This document shows positions 43,130 to 52,700 of a DNA stretch of 64,000 nucleotides, in pieces. The position numbers and the translations under genes are program-made. The notes beneath the pieces are model-generated. The model searched no databases. It was not told the origin of the DNA and saw only the letters and a program-made list of their open reading frames with translations. Each line of letters starts with the position of its first letter. The first letter of the stretch is position 1. The stretch comes from Aliishimia sp039978895 (lineage in GTDB: Bacteria; Pseudomonadota; Alphaproteobacteria; Rhodobacterales; Rhodobacteraceae), in NCBI GenBank assembly GCA_039978895.1, contig JBDWAL010000009.1, positions 14,688-78,687 on the forward strand, written 5' to 3'.

Positions 43130-45208
43130 ATGATCAAGCAATCCGTGCGCTTAGGTGTTGATATCGGCGGAACGTTTACGGATGTTGTGTTGGAAGTCGG
43201 TACAAAGTCGTTTTCGACCAAAGTGTTGACCACATACATTGCCCCTGAAAACGCCATTATCGACGGCATGCAGCAGGTTTGCCAAAAGGGTGGCATCACC
43301 CCCTCAGAGATCGATCAAATCATCCATGGCACGACCCTTGCGACCAATGCGCTGATCGAGCGTCGCGGTGCAAAAACAGCCCTGATCACCACCCAAGGGT
43401 TTCGCGATGTGATCGAAATGCGAACCGAGTCCCGCTTTGAGCAGTATGACCTAAACCTTAGTCTCCCCGATCCATTGCTTCCCCGACAGATGCGATACAC
43501 CGTACCCGGCCGCATGGACGCAGGCGGGAACGAACTTGTTGCGCTGACCCGTTCGGATATCGAACCCATCGTCGCTGAAATCGCAGCCGCTGGATATGAA
43601 AGCGTCGCTGTTGCGCTGATCCATTCGTACTTAAATGATGCTCATGAAAAACTTGTCGGCGATGTCCTAGCCGAAATGATGCCCGACACGATGATATCGC
43701 TATCGAGCGAAGTATCGCCGCAAATGCGCGAATACGAGCGGTTCAACACCGTCGTTGCAAACGCATATATCAAACCGCTGATGAAATCCTATCTGGGGCG
43801 ATTGGAAGGCCGCCTGCGAGACACTGGCGTCGATTGCAATATCTTCCTGATGCACTCAGGCGGCGGCATCATCTCTATTGAGAACGCAGCTGAATTTCCG
43901 GTCCGGCTGGTCGAATCCGGCCCTGCGGGCGGCGCGGTTTTTGCTGCAAACATCGCTGCCCGTTATGGTTTGGACAAAGTCCTGTCTTTCGACATGGGCG
44001 GCACAACCGCGAAAATTTGTCTCATCAAGAACCAAACCCCGAAGACTTCCCGCGTGTTTGAGGTCGCACGGACATATCGCTTCAAAAAAGGGTCCGGTAT
44101 GCCAATATCGATCCCTGTGATCGATATGGTTGAGATCGGCGCAGGTGGCGGATCGCTTGCGCATGTGGATGCGATGCGACAAATCCGGGTTGGTCCGGAA
44201 AGCGCCGGATCAGAACCCGGCCCTGCATGTTATGGGCGCGGCGGTGCGAAACCAGCTGTTACGGACGCAGACCTTGTCCTTGGCAAACTGGACCCTGAAA
44301 ATTTCGCAGGCGGCTCAATGACGTTGGATGCAGGATCATCTGCGAAAGCTCTTACGGATGTGCTTGGCGATGTGTTGGATATGGATGCTGCGACCTCAGC
44401 GTTTGGATTGGCGGAAGTCGTCGATGAAAATATGGCGAATGCGGCGCGTGTTCACGCTGTGGAGAACGGCGAAGACCTGTCAGAATACACCATGATTGCA
44501 TTTGGCGGCGCGGCGCCCCTGCACGCCGGACGTTTGTGCGAAAAACTGGGTGTCGATCGATTGCTCGTACCGCAAGGCGCGGGCGTTGGTTCGGCGATTG
44601 GGTTCCTGCGTGCCCCTTTCAGTTTTGAGGCCAACCGCTCTGTCTACATGACGCTTGCGGGGTTTGATCCTGAAAAAATCAGAACCTTGCTTACAGATTT
44701 GCAAGCCGAGGCGACCGGGTTTGTGCGAAATTGCGACTCCCTCAGCCCCATTTTGTCAGAGTTCAAAGTCTACATGCGGTATTCCGGCCAAGGCTGGGAA
44801 ATTCCAATCACGTTGACGCAAGATCAAGCCATGACCCCAGACGTTGCCACGTTCGAAGCGCGTTTTGTTGAAGACTACATAAAGCTGTTTGGGCGCGCGG
44901 TGGAAGGTATGGATATTGAAATTACCGTCTGGTCCGTCAATGCAACGACACCACCAGAAACTGTCGCCAGAGTCCCCGAAATTGATACGCCCAGCGCGGC
45001 CTTGATCAGCGGCGAACGTAAGCTGTTTGATCCGGCCCTTGCCGATTTTGTCACAGCAGACATTGTCTTGCGCGATGACATGGCTGACGGCGCCACGGCG
45101 CAAGGCCCGTCTGTGATCACCGAAGACGAAACCACTATCATCGTCCCCTCCAGTCGCATCGCAACGCGTCAGCCTGATGGCTGCATCGACCTGCGCGTGA
45201 AAGGATAA
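43130..45208 (+). CDS. hyuA: hydantoinase/oxoprolinase subunit A (HyuA family)
   Basis: A 692-residue protein with GAGGTGAG before the start. The actin-like ATPase N-terminus RLGVDIGGTFTDVVLEVG, HGTTLATNALIERRGAKTALITTQGFRDVIEM, SSEVSPQMREYERFNTVVANAYIKPLM and LSFDMGGTTAKICLI are HyuA signatures. HyuA and HyuB together hydrolyse five-membered cyclic amides (hydantoins, 5-oxoproline) or carboxylate acetone-type substrates, using ATP. The gene is followed four bases later by hyuB. Confidence 0.94.
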   Translation: MIKQSVRLGVDIGGTFTDVVLEVGTKSFSTKVLTTYIAPENAIIDGMQQVCQKGGITPSEIDQIIHGTTLATNALIERRGAKTALITTQGFRDVIEMRTESRFEQYDLNLSLPDPLLPRQMRYTVPGRMDAGGNELVALTRSDIEPIVAEIAAAGYESVAVALIHSYLNDAHEKLVGDVLAEMMPDTMISLSSEVSPQMREYERFNTVVANAYIKPLMKSYLGRLEGRLRDTGVDCNIFLMHSGGGIISIENAAEFPVRLVESGPAGGAVFAANIAARYGLDKVLSFDMGGTTAKICLIKNQTPKTSRVFEVARTYRFKKGSGMPISIPVIDMVEIGAGGGSLAHVDAMRQIRVGPESAGSEPGPACYGRGGAKPAVTDADLVLGKLDPENFAGGSMTLDAGSSAKALTDVLGDVLDMDAATSAFGLAEVVDENMANAARVHAVENGEDLSEYTMIAFGGAAPLHAGRLCEKLGVDRLLVPQGAGVGSAIGFLRAPFSFEANRSVYMTLAGFDPEKIRTLLTDLQAEATGFVRNCDSLSPILSEFKVYMRYSGQGWEIPITLTQDQAMTPDVATFEARFVEDYIKLFGRAVEGMDIEITVWSVNATTPPETVARVPEIDTPSAALISGERKLFDPALADFVTADIVLRDDMADGATAQGPSVITEDETTIIVPSSRIATRQPDGCIDLRVKG

Positions 45209-45212
45209 CATC

Positions 45213-46922
45213 ATGGCCAACGAACATTCCAACGTCGCCTACCAAGTCATGTGGAACCGCTTGATCTCAGTTGTAGAAGAACAAGCCCAAGCTCTTGTCC
45301 GCACCGCGTTTTCCACGTCCGTTCGCGAAGCGGGTGATCTTTCGGCCGGGGTCTATGATTTGCAAGGGCAAATGCTCGCTCAGGCGGTCACAGGCACTCC
45401 GGGCCACGTAAATGCCATGGCCGATGCGGTTGCTCATTTCATCCGCCGTATTGGGCGCGACAATATCTTTGAGGGTGACGTCTACATCACGAACGATCCG
45501 TGGGAGGGCACAGGCCACCTGCATGATATCACCATGGTCACGCCGTCCTTCCATAAAGGTCAATTGGTCGGGTTCTTCGCGTGTACCGCACATATCGTGG
45601 ACATCGGCGGGCGTGGATTTGGCGCAGACGCGGCGAGCGTTTATGAGGAAGGATTATATATCCCAATCATGAAGTTTGCCGAACGCGGTGACGTCGATCA
45701 AACACTGGTGCGCATTGTGCGCGGCAACGTGCGCGAACCTGATCAACTGATCGGCGACATGTATGCGCTCGCCACGTGCAATGAAATCGGTCACCGCCGG
45801 TTGGTCGACATGATGCAAGAATTCGATCTTGCAGATTTGAACGGCATCGCAAGTTTTATCCTCGACAATTCACGTCGTGCGACATTGGAACGAATTGCCG
45901 CCCTACCACGCAAATCTGCGCAGGGTGAAATGACGGTCGATGGGTTTGAAAAGCCGATTACGTTGAAGGTCAAAGTTACGATCCATGAAGATCGGATAGT
46001 ATCAGATTTCACGGGAACTTCGGGGCTTGATAAAAAGGGCATCAACTGCCCGTTGGTCTATGCCAAAGCTTATGCCTGCTACGCGCTGAAGGTCGCTATC
46101 GCGCCCGAAATTCCCAACAATGCAGCCTCGCTGGCACCATTTGAGATCGAAGCGCCTGTGGATACCATCGTGAACGCTGTGCACCCCGCGCCCGTGGCCT
46201 TGCGCCACATCGTGGGCCACTTTGTTCCGGACGCCGTGTTCAACGCGTTTGATCAGATCGTGCCTGGATTGGTGCCTGCAGAAGGTGCTGGATGTCTTTG
46301 CAACTTTCAGGTCTCCCTTCGCCCGCGCAGCGATGCCCCTGCCCCGCCACATGCGCGCCGCTCCGAGGTTTTGACCTTCAACTCTGGCGGGTCTGGCGCG
46401 CGTCCTGCTCATGATGGGTTAAACGCAACAGCCTTCCCATCCGGCGTGATGACCATGCCCGTGGAAGCCACAGAACATGCAGGCCCTGTCATCATCTGGC
46501 GCAAAGAATTGCGCCCCGATTCAGGTGGTGCGGGCAAACAGCGCGGTGGCCTTGGGCAATTCATGGAAGTCGGCGCTCGTGAAGGGCATGAATTCGACAT
46601 TCAGGCCATGTTTGACCGTGTCGATCACCCAGCGTTGGGGCGCCGAGGCGGCAACGCAGGCGCGCCCACAACGATCGCGCAAGACGATGGCGCAAAGATG
46701 AACGGAAAGGGCAAACAATTCGTGGCGCATGGCCGCCGTGTGATGATGGCCTTTCCGGGGGGCGCGGGTTACGGCGCGCCCCAAGAGCGCGAAAAATCAT
46801 CTGTTATGCGTGATCTTGTTCGCGGTTACATCTCCGCCGAAACAGCAACCCGGGACTACGGCCTAAGTGCTGAAGACATCGCATCCGTTCAAACCGTGAT
46901 CGCGAAAGGCGAAGACCTGTGA
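45213..46922 (+). CDS. hyuB: hydantoinase/oxoprolinase subunit B (HyuB family)
   Basis: A 569-residue partner of HyuA with AAGGA upstream. Family stretches: YQVMWNRLISVVEEQAQALVRTAFSTSVREAGDLSAGVYDLQGQMLAQAVTGTPGHVNAMADAV, DVYITNDPWEGTGHLHDITMVTPSFHKGQLVGFFACTAHIVDIGGRGFGADA, and the C-terminal ELRPDSGGAGKQRGGLGQ. Its stop overlaps the GTG start of the oxidoreductase gene (GTGA at 46919-46922). The pair forms an ATP-dependent cyclic-amide hydrolase; the specific substrate is unknown. Confidence 0.94.
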   Translation: MANEHSNVAYQVMWNRLISVVEEQAQALVRTAFSTSVREAGDLSAGVYDLQGQMLAQAVTGTPGHVNAMADAVAHFIRRIGRDNIFEGDVYITNDPWEGTGHLHDITMVTPSFHKGQLVGFFACTAHIVDIGGRGFGADAASVYEEGLYIPIMKFAERGDVDQTLVRIVRGNVREPDQLIGDMYALATCNEIGHRRLVDMMQEFDLADLNGIASFILDNSRRATLERIAALPRKSAQGEMTVDGFEKPITLKVKVTIHEDRIVSDFTGTSGLDKKGINCPLVYAKAYACYALKVAIAPEIPNNAASLAPFEIEAPVDTIVNAVHPAPVALRHIVGHFVPDAVFNAFDQIVPGLVPAEGAGCLCNFQVSLRPRSDAPAPPHARRSEVLTFNSGGSGARPAHDGLNATAFPSGVMTMPVEATEHAGPVIIWRKELRPDSGGAGKQRGGLGQFMEVGAREGHEFDIQAMFDRVDHPALGRRGGNAGAPTTIAQDDGAKMNGKGKQFVAHGRRVMMAFPGGAGYGAPQEREKSSVMRDLVRGYISAETATRDYGLSAEDIASVQTVIAKGEDL

Positions 46923-48133
46923 GCAATGCCCAAGCACCAAAAAATATCACTTATGATGTCGTCATTGTGGGCGGCGCAATCATGGGAGCCTCGGCAGCTT
47001 GGTTCCTATCTGATGACAAAGATTTCGACGGCACAGTTCTGGTGGTCGAAAAAGACACGAGTTACGAATTCTCATCAACCATGCACACCAATTCCTGTAT
47101 GCGTCAGCAGTTTTCATCCGCTTTGAACGTACAGATTTCGCAATTTGCAGCGGGTTTCGTCAAGAATTTGCCCCGGTATATGGGCAATGACGTCCGTGTG
47201 CCGAACCTCAGCATTCAAAACTTCGGGTACATGTATTTGGCCGACACGGATCAGTTTGCTGACGTGCTTCGCGAAAGCCAAGCAACCCAAATTGCAGCCG
47301 GCGCAGCCACGCAATTGATGACCCCCGAGCAGATCAAAGCCGCCTACCCGTTCTATAATGTCGACGACATTGTGCTGGGGTCGATCAATCTTGTGGACGA
47401 GGGGTTTTGGGATGCCACGGCTGTGTTTGATTGGTGGCGCAAATCTGCGCGGGAACGTGGCGTGGAATACATTCAAAACGAAGTTGTCGCGATGACAAAG
47501 AATGACGCGGCAACGCGCGTTGTGTCAGTTACGCTCGAATCGGGGGAGGTGATTTCCTGTGGTCAGGTCTTAAATGCCTCCGGCCCGCGCGCCATCGAGA
47601 CTGCCAAGATGGTCGGCGCGACTGTTCCTGTTGAGCCGCGCAAACGGTTCTCGTGGATTTTCTCTGCCGAAACGCCGTTGGATCGGGACTTGCCCCTGAC
47701 AATTGATCCTAGCGGAATTCATGTGCGCGAGAACGGCGGCGGCACATATCAGTGCGGCGGGCATTCAGACGTCGACCCGGCTGTGGACTACGACGACTTC
47801 CAAATGGATCATAACATTTGGCAAGATCACGTGTGGCCCATCCTCGCAACGCGTATTCCGCAGTTCGAAGCGATCAAAGTGCAATCAGAATGGGGCGGGC
47901 ATTACGCCTATAACACCTTCGATCACAACGCGATCATGGGGCCGCACACCGAAGTGGAGAACTTCTTCTTCCTCAACGGGTTCTCGGGGCACGGGTTGCA
48001 GCAATCCCCGGCTATGGGGCGCGGAACTGCCGAACTGATGGTCCACGGTGCCTATAAATCGCTGGATATGTCGCCATTCAATTTTGAACGCATCGGATTG
48101 AACCGCCCAATCATCGAAAAGGCGATTATCTGA
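46919..48133 (+). CDS. FAD-dependent oxidoreductase (DAO / FOXRED1-like, sarcosine-oxidase superfamily)
   Basis: A 404-residue flavoprotein starting at GTG 46919. The FAD fold is YDVVIVGGAIMGASAAWFLSDD with a GxxxxG turn; the C-terminal FFFLNGFSGHGLQQSPAMGRGTAELMVHG is the second FAD-binding motif of the DAO family. The sequence resembles FOXRED1-type proteins and N-methyl amino-acid oxidases. Coupling to hyuAB suggests it oxidises an N-methyl or amino-acid product of ring opening, as in creatinine breakdown via sarcosine; this is inference, and no carbamoylsarcosine hydrolase is seen. Confidence 0.88.
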   Translation: MSNAQAPKNITYDVVIVGGAIMGASAAWFLSDDKDFDGTVLVVEKDTSYEFSSTMHTNSCMRQQFSSALNVQISQFAAGFVKNLPRYMGNDVRVPNLSIQNFGYMYLADTDQFADVLRESQATQIAAGAATQLMTPEQIKAAYPFYNVDDIVLGSINLVDEGFWDATAVFDWWRKSARERGVEYIQNEVVAMTKNDAATRVVSVTLESGEVISCGQVLNASGPRAIETAKMVGATVPVEPRKRFSWIFSAETPLDRDLPLTIDPSGIHVRENGGGTYQCGGHSDVDPAVDYDDFQMDHNIWQDHVWPILATRIPQFEAIKVQSEWGGHYAYNTFDHNAIMGPHTEVENFFFLNGFSGHGLQQSPAMGRGTAELMVHGAYKSLDMSPFNFERIGLNRPIIEKAII

Positions 48134-48201
48134 TGACATGCGCGTGCGCTCTGTCGCTTACGCCTGCGAAAACAACACTCTTGGCATAAAGGCCCACAAT
48201 C

Positions 48202-49038
48202 ATGAAAAAACTAGTCCTCACCGGGGCCGCTGGCCGTCTGGGATCTTACCTACGCGAACCATTGTCCAAGATGTGCGATGAATTGGTTTCCACAGATATT
48301 ATTGATGATATTGGCACGCTTTACCCGGGCGAGACCTACGCAAGGGGCGACTTGGCCAGTCTTGATGACATGATGCGGGTGTTGCAAGGCGCTGATATGG
48401 TTGTGCATATGGGCGCATATGCGGATGAAGGTCCGTTTGACGAACTTCTTGGACCCAATTTTGTCGGTGCTTACAACATCTGGGAAGCCGCATATCAAAA
48501 CGGGCTGAAACGGGTTGTGTATGGCAGTTCGATCCATGCGGTGGGCATGCATCCCAAAACTGATTTCATTGACACCGAGGTTCGCCACAGACCGGATACT
48601 TTCTATGGTTTGGCCAAATGCTTCGCCGAAGATTTAGGGTCGATGTATTGGGACAAACGTGGCTTGGAAAGCGTTCACATGCGGATTTTATCCTGCGCTC
48701 AGGTCACCAATGCACGCGCGCTTGGATCGTGGTTGTCCTATGATGACCTGATCCGATTGGTGCAACGCAGCCTTGAAACCCCGGTGACTGGCTTTTCGAT
48801 TGTCTACGGCGTCTCAAACAATGATCGCGCACCCGTGGATAACAGCAAGGCAAGCTTCCTTGGCTATCGGCCTGTCGACAACGCCGAACAATTTGCAGAA
48901 CAGATTTTGGCCGAAACAGATGTTATGGACAGCCTCGACCCCGGAAACATGTGCCACGGTGGACCGTTCGCCTCAGTCGAGTTGGGAAATAGCGGTGTGG
49001 CGACAATGAACATCATCGATGACACCAAGAAAACCTAA
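48202..49038 (+). CDS. NAD-dependent epimerase/dehydratase-family protein, uronate dehydrogenase-like
   Basis: A 278-residue extended SDR. KKLVLTGAAGRLGSYLREPLSKMCDELVSTDI gives the GxxGxxG turn; RVVYGSSIHAVGMHP and FYGLAKCFAEDLGSMYWDKRGLESVHMRI give catalytic Ser, Tyr and Lys (YGLAK). The layout matches uronate dehydrogenases (Udh), which oxidise galacturonate or glucuronate to aldarolactone. Unlike the three tightly coupled genes before it, it is separated by 68 bases. It ends just before a strong terminator. Confidence 0.84.
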   Translation: MKKLVLTGAAGRLGSYLREPLSKMCDELVSTDIIDDIGTLYPGETYARGDLASLDDMMRVLQGADMVVHMGAYADEGPFDELLGPNFVGAYNIWEAAYQNGLKRVVYGSSIHAVGMHPKTDFIDTEVRHRPDTFYGLAKCFAEDLGSMYWDKRGLESVHMRILSCAQVTNARALGSWLSYDDLIRLVQRSLETPVTGFSIVYGVSNNDRAPVDNSKASFLGYRPVDNAEQFAEQILAETDVMDSLDPGNMCHGGPFASVELGNSGVATMNIIDDTKKT

Positions 49039-49043
49039 ACAAG

Positions 49044-49078
49044 AAAGGGCGCCGCGTTTTACCGCAGGCGCCCTTTTT
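49044..49078. terminator. terminator after the hyu cluster
   Basis: GC-rich stem AAAGGGCGCC ... GGCGCCCTTT, extended by a bulged GCG/CGC, and a T run on the plus strand. It separates the epimerase gene from the convergent VPLPA-CTERM gene. Confidence 0.88.
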
Positions 49079-49099
49079 GAATTCAAGTAACGATGTGCC

Positions 49100-49672
49100 T
49101 TATTGCGTTTTGCGGCGCCGAACCATCACAAGTCCACCAGCAGCAACAAACAACAGCGGCAAAGACGCCGGAAGCGGCACAGGCGCAATGAGCGACAAAG
49201 CATCAAATCGTGCAGAACCTTGCGCAAACCCTGTTGTGTTTTCTAGCAAACCGGTGGTTTCGTCATATCCGATTTCGCTGTTTATCAACGTCACCAATAC
49301 CGCAGCACCGTCATAGATCGAACCAGAAGCGGCAACGGATATGCTTTCAAACAGAACTTGGATCGAACCATCCATTGCTGCCAAAACTGTTCCGCCTGTC
49401 TTTGACAGATCAGTGCCGAGAAGACCGGAACTCAGGATGAACGAGTACGCCGAAGCATCATTCTCGTCGAAGGACGAAACAGCGGCACTGCCGGTCCCAT
49501 CGAATGCAGCCAACCCAGTGGCGTCCACAATGACATTTATACCCGTTACAGTTTCGGTATAGCTTGTGTCCAACTCATAGCCGAGCCCGGCAAGATCGAT
49601 GGTGCCCGCGGTTGCGAAGGCAGGCATGCAGCTCAAAACCGCTGCGCAGATCATTGCTTTTAAATTTGTCAT
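49100..49672 (-). CDS. VPLPA-CTERM sorting-domain surface protein
   Basis: A 190-residue exported protein starting at 49672 (MTNLKAMICAAVLSCMPAFATA), with GGAGAG upstream. A Sec signal is followed by a serine-, glycine- and alanine-rich body. The C-terminus VPLPASLPLLFVAAGGLVMVRRRKTQ is the VPLPA-CTERM tripartite signal (motif, membrane segment, basic tail), processed by an exosortase-type enzyme for surface display. No exosortase gene lies in this window. It is one of three surface-type genes in this block and lies on the same strand as the large FG-GAP protein. Confidence 0.88.
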   Translation of the reverse strand: MTNLKAMICAAVLSCMPAFATAGTIDLAGLGYELDTSYTETVTGINVIVDATGLAAFDGTGSAAVSSFDENDASAYSFILSSGLLGTDLSKTGGTVLAAMDGSIQVLFESISVAASGSIYDGAAVLVTLINSEIGYDETTGLLENTTGFAQGSARFDALSLIAPVPLPASLPLLFVAAGGLVMVRRRKTQ

Positions 49673-49772
49673 TCGAATACTCTCCATATCCATTTTGCCC
49701 AAACCTCCGGGACACTTTTTACTTTTGCTCTTCGGCCAGCCCATTCAGGCCAACAATGTTAATTATCTGTCA

Positions 49773-52700
49773 TCAAATCAAGAAGTCAGTTTCAAATGTT
49801 GAGACACCCAACAGAATGATCTGATCCCCGTCTTCGTCAAGGTTGATGAAGACTTGCTCACCTGTCCCGGCCGCAATCGTTACAGATGCGTCCCCAAAGT
49901 CGAGCAAATCTTCCCCGACTTCAAAGTCCGTTACAATCTTGCGTTCGCGCACGCCATTTGTCGATGAAGACGAGAAGTCGAATACATCCGCTCCGGCACC
50001 ACCCGTCGCGATATCCAAAGCCCCGCCAAGCACATCAATGCGATCCGCCCCATCAGTCCCAACCAAGCGATCAATCCCTTCGGTTCCGACCACTTCGTTG
50101 AGCACAGGTTGCTCGAACACATCTTGCACTTGGACCAAAGCCAACGTGTCATCAGTAAGACCACCGTCGCTGACTTGGATTTGGACTTCATACGTGTTGT
50201 CCCCGTTCTGATCCAACGCATTTTCGAAATCTGGCGCCGCCAAAAAGGCCAACTCACCCGTCGTTGCATCGATGTCGAACAAGGCCGCGTCGTCGCCGCC
50301 AATGATTGAAAAGCTCAAAGCGTCACTGTCGACGTCCGAGGCCGTTATTGTGCCCACAGCCGTTGTGTTTTCATCGACTTCGAACGTGTCCAAAGCTGCC
50401 AAGACAGGTGCGTCCGCCACGCCTAACACATTAAATGTGGCTGTCGCGCTATCCGTGCCGCCATTGCCATCGCTGATCGTATAGCTCACAGTTTCTGACG
50501 CAACTTCGCCTGCATCCAACGCGTCGTAGACGCTCGTGGCAGATGCCAGAAGACCGCCTGTTGGATCAAAGCTGAACGTCCCATCTTCATTGATTGTCAG
50601 ACTTGCTCCGCTTGCTAGCATGTAGGCCGTACCGATGGTCAAAGCAGACGCGTCTGACGCCTGCGCGGCGATCACAGTCAACGTGTCGCCATTTGCATCG
50701 CTGTCGGCATCTGTTGGATTGGCTTCAAGTAAACTTCCAGTGACGACATCATCTGCACCAAGCCCAAACAAATCGTCCTGCGCTTCAGGGGCGAAGTCAT
50801 CCGTAAGAACAATCGTGGTCCCGCTCGAAGAGGCAACCAGTGCGCCCATATCATTGCCCGTGATCGACACGACCAATGCTTCATCCAACTCAGTGGTCTC
50901 GTCGTTCAACACGCCGACATTCAATGAAACGGAGCCTTGTCCGGCTGCGATCACAACTTGTCCGGTCATCGCCGTGCCCGCTACAAGATCGGCGGCATCC
51001 ACATCACCGCCAATGGCGTAGTCGATGCTCACTGCTTCGCTGTCATCCCCGATCCGGTAGAATGTGTAAATCAAGGTGTTCGGATTTCCGTCCGCTTCCG
51101 ACACCGATGTCTGCGCCGGGGTCACACCAATCGTCAAAGGTATGACGGGGGCATCTGTTACAACAACTTGCTCAGTTGGATCGGCGGCAAGGCCCAAAGC
51201 CCCCTCAATAAAGTTGTCGTCCCCTGTAAGAGCAAAATCCAAGATCGCATTTTCGCGCAAAATCGGATCAGTAATCCCAGCCAAGTCTACGGCTGCTTCT
51301 GCTGCCGCCAGAATTGAGGCCGGTAAATCGGTTATCGAAATTTTGGCCGCTGGGAACCCATCTGGGAAAAACCCTGCATCCTCTGCGTCCGAGAAATTTC
51401 GTTCAACATCTGTGACTTCCCAGCTGTTGGCATAGGTCACGTACAACTCTTCAAATGTTGGATCAACAAAAGTGGTCGTACTATCGCGCAACATCAGATC
51501 GTTGCTGATGTCACCGTCAGCGTTGCCCATCAAGCCTTGCACGTTGTTGGCATGTCCGCCTTCTGCGCTCGATAGGAAGACACAAATGTTCAGAACGCCG
51601 TCCACGTTTTTGACCATAAGCTGTTCGTTCAAATCGTTCAAAACAATTGTGAACGTCCCCAGTTCTTCGTCAAAGAACACATCTAGGCGACCGTCATCAT
51701 CCACATCCAAGGCACCTGTGGCGAGATCCTCGGCTGAAATCGTGACACCATCTACAAGCAACGGATTGTCGCCAACAGCATCTATTTCAATCGTTTTGCC
51801 ATTTACGTCCACAGCCATGCGCGTGGTCACGGACACAAGATCCGAACCCGGCAATGGTTCAAAGCGAACCTGCACTTGGAAGTCGCGTGGATCGTCGAGC
51901 ATGGTGCTTTCGATCAACACATATTCGCCCACAGCTTGGAAATCGTAGCCAAGCCCATCCAGCGTTACGATATGCGGATCACCAAACACGTCGGCTTCAA
52001 CACCCGGTGGAATGATCGGTGGTCGGCCATCGTCATTGCGTATTGTTACCGTCGCATTGGATCGCAGAATGTCATAATCGACGCCATTGAAGGTTTCGAC
52101 ATTCGTTATGCGCAACTCGAAACTCTCACGAGGTTCGATAATTCCATCATGAATGATGTTGACCGTGACTTGCTTCAGACTTTCGCCATCTTCAAAACGC
52201 ACTGTGTTCCCAAAGTTTGGCAGGAAGCTATCAACGTCCTGACCATCTGCTGCAAAGAACGATCCTTGCGAGGGAAGTGGGTTCAGATCATAGGTGATTT
52301 CGGTGACGCCTGTCGTATCGCCGCGCCGGACAAGGTCAAACGTGACAGGTGTGAACCCACCGGGCGTTGAGCCTTCGTTGAAAGACCCGCCTCCTTGCAC
52401 AAAAATTTCGTCAGCAAAATCATTGTCGTTGATGCGACCCAATCCGGTCGAATTGCCCAGAGTGACCTCGCCGCTGCTTTGTGCGTTAGACAGAATGATG
52501 CTGAGCATCTCCTGACTTTCGATGATCACATCATCTGTTGGTGTCACAATGATTTCTTTGGTGATTTCACCAATTGCAAAGGTCAATGTTCCAGATTGAC
52601 CGACACCGCCACCCAGGGACGCGCCGTCAGCTTCAACATCCAAGATATCGGCCGCGCTGACAGGACGGAATCCTGCTCCTGCGACATCAAAATCCACCGT

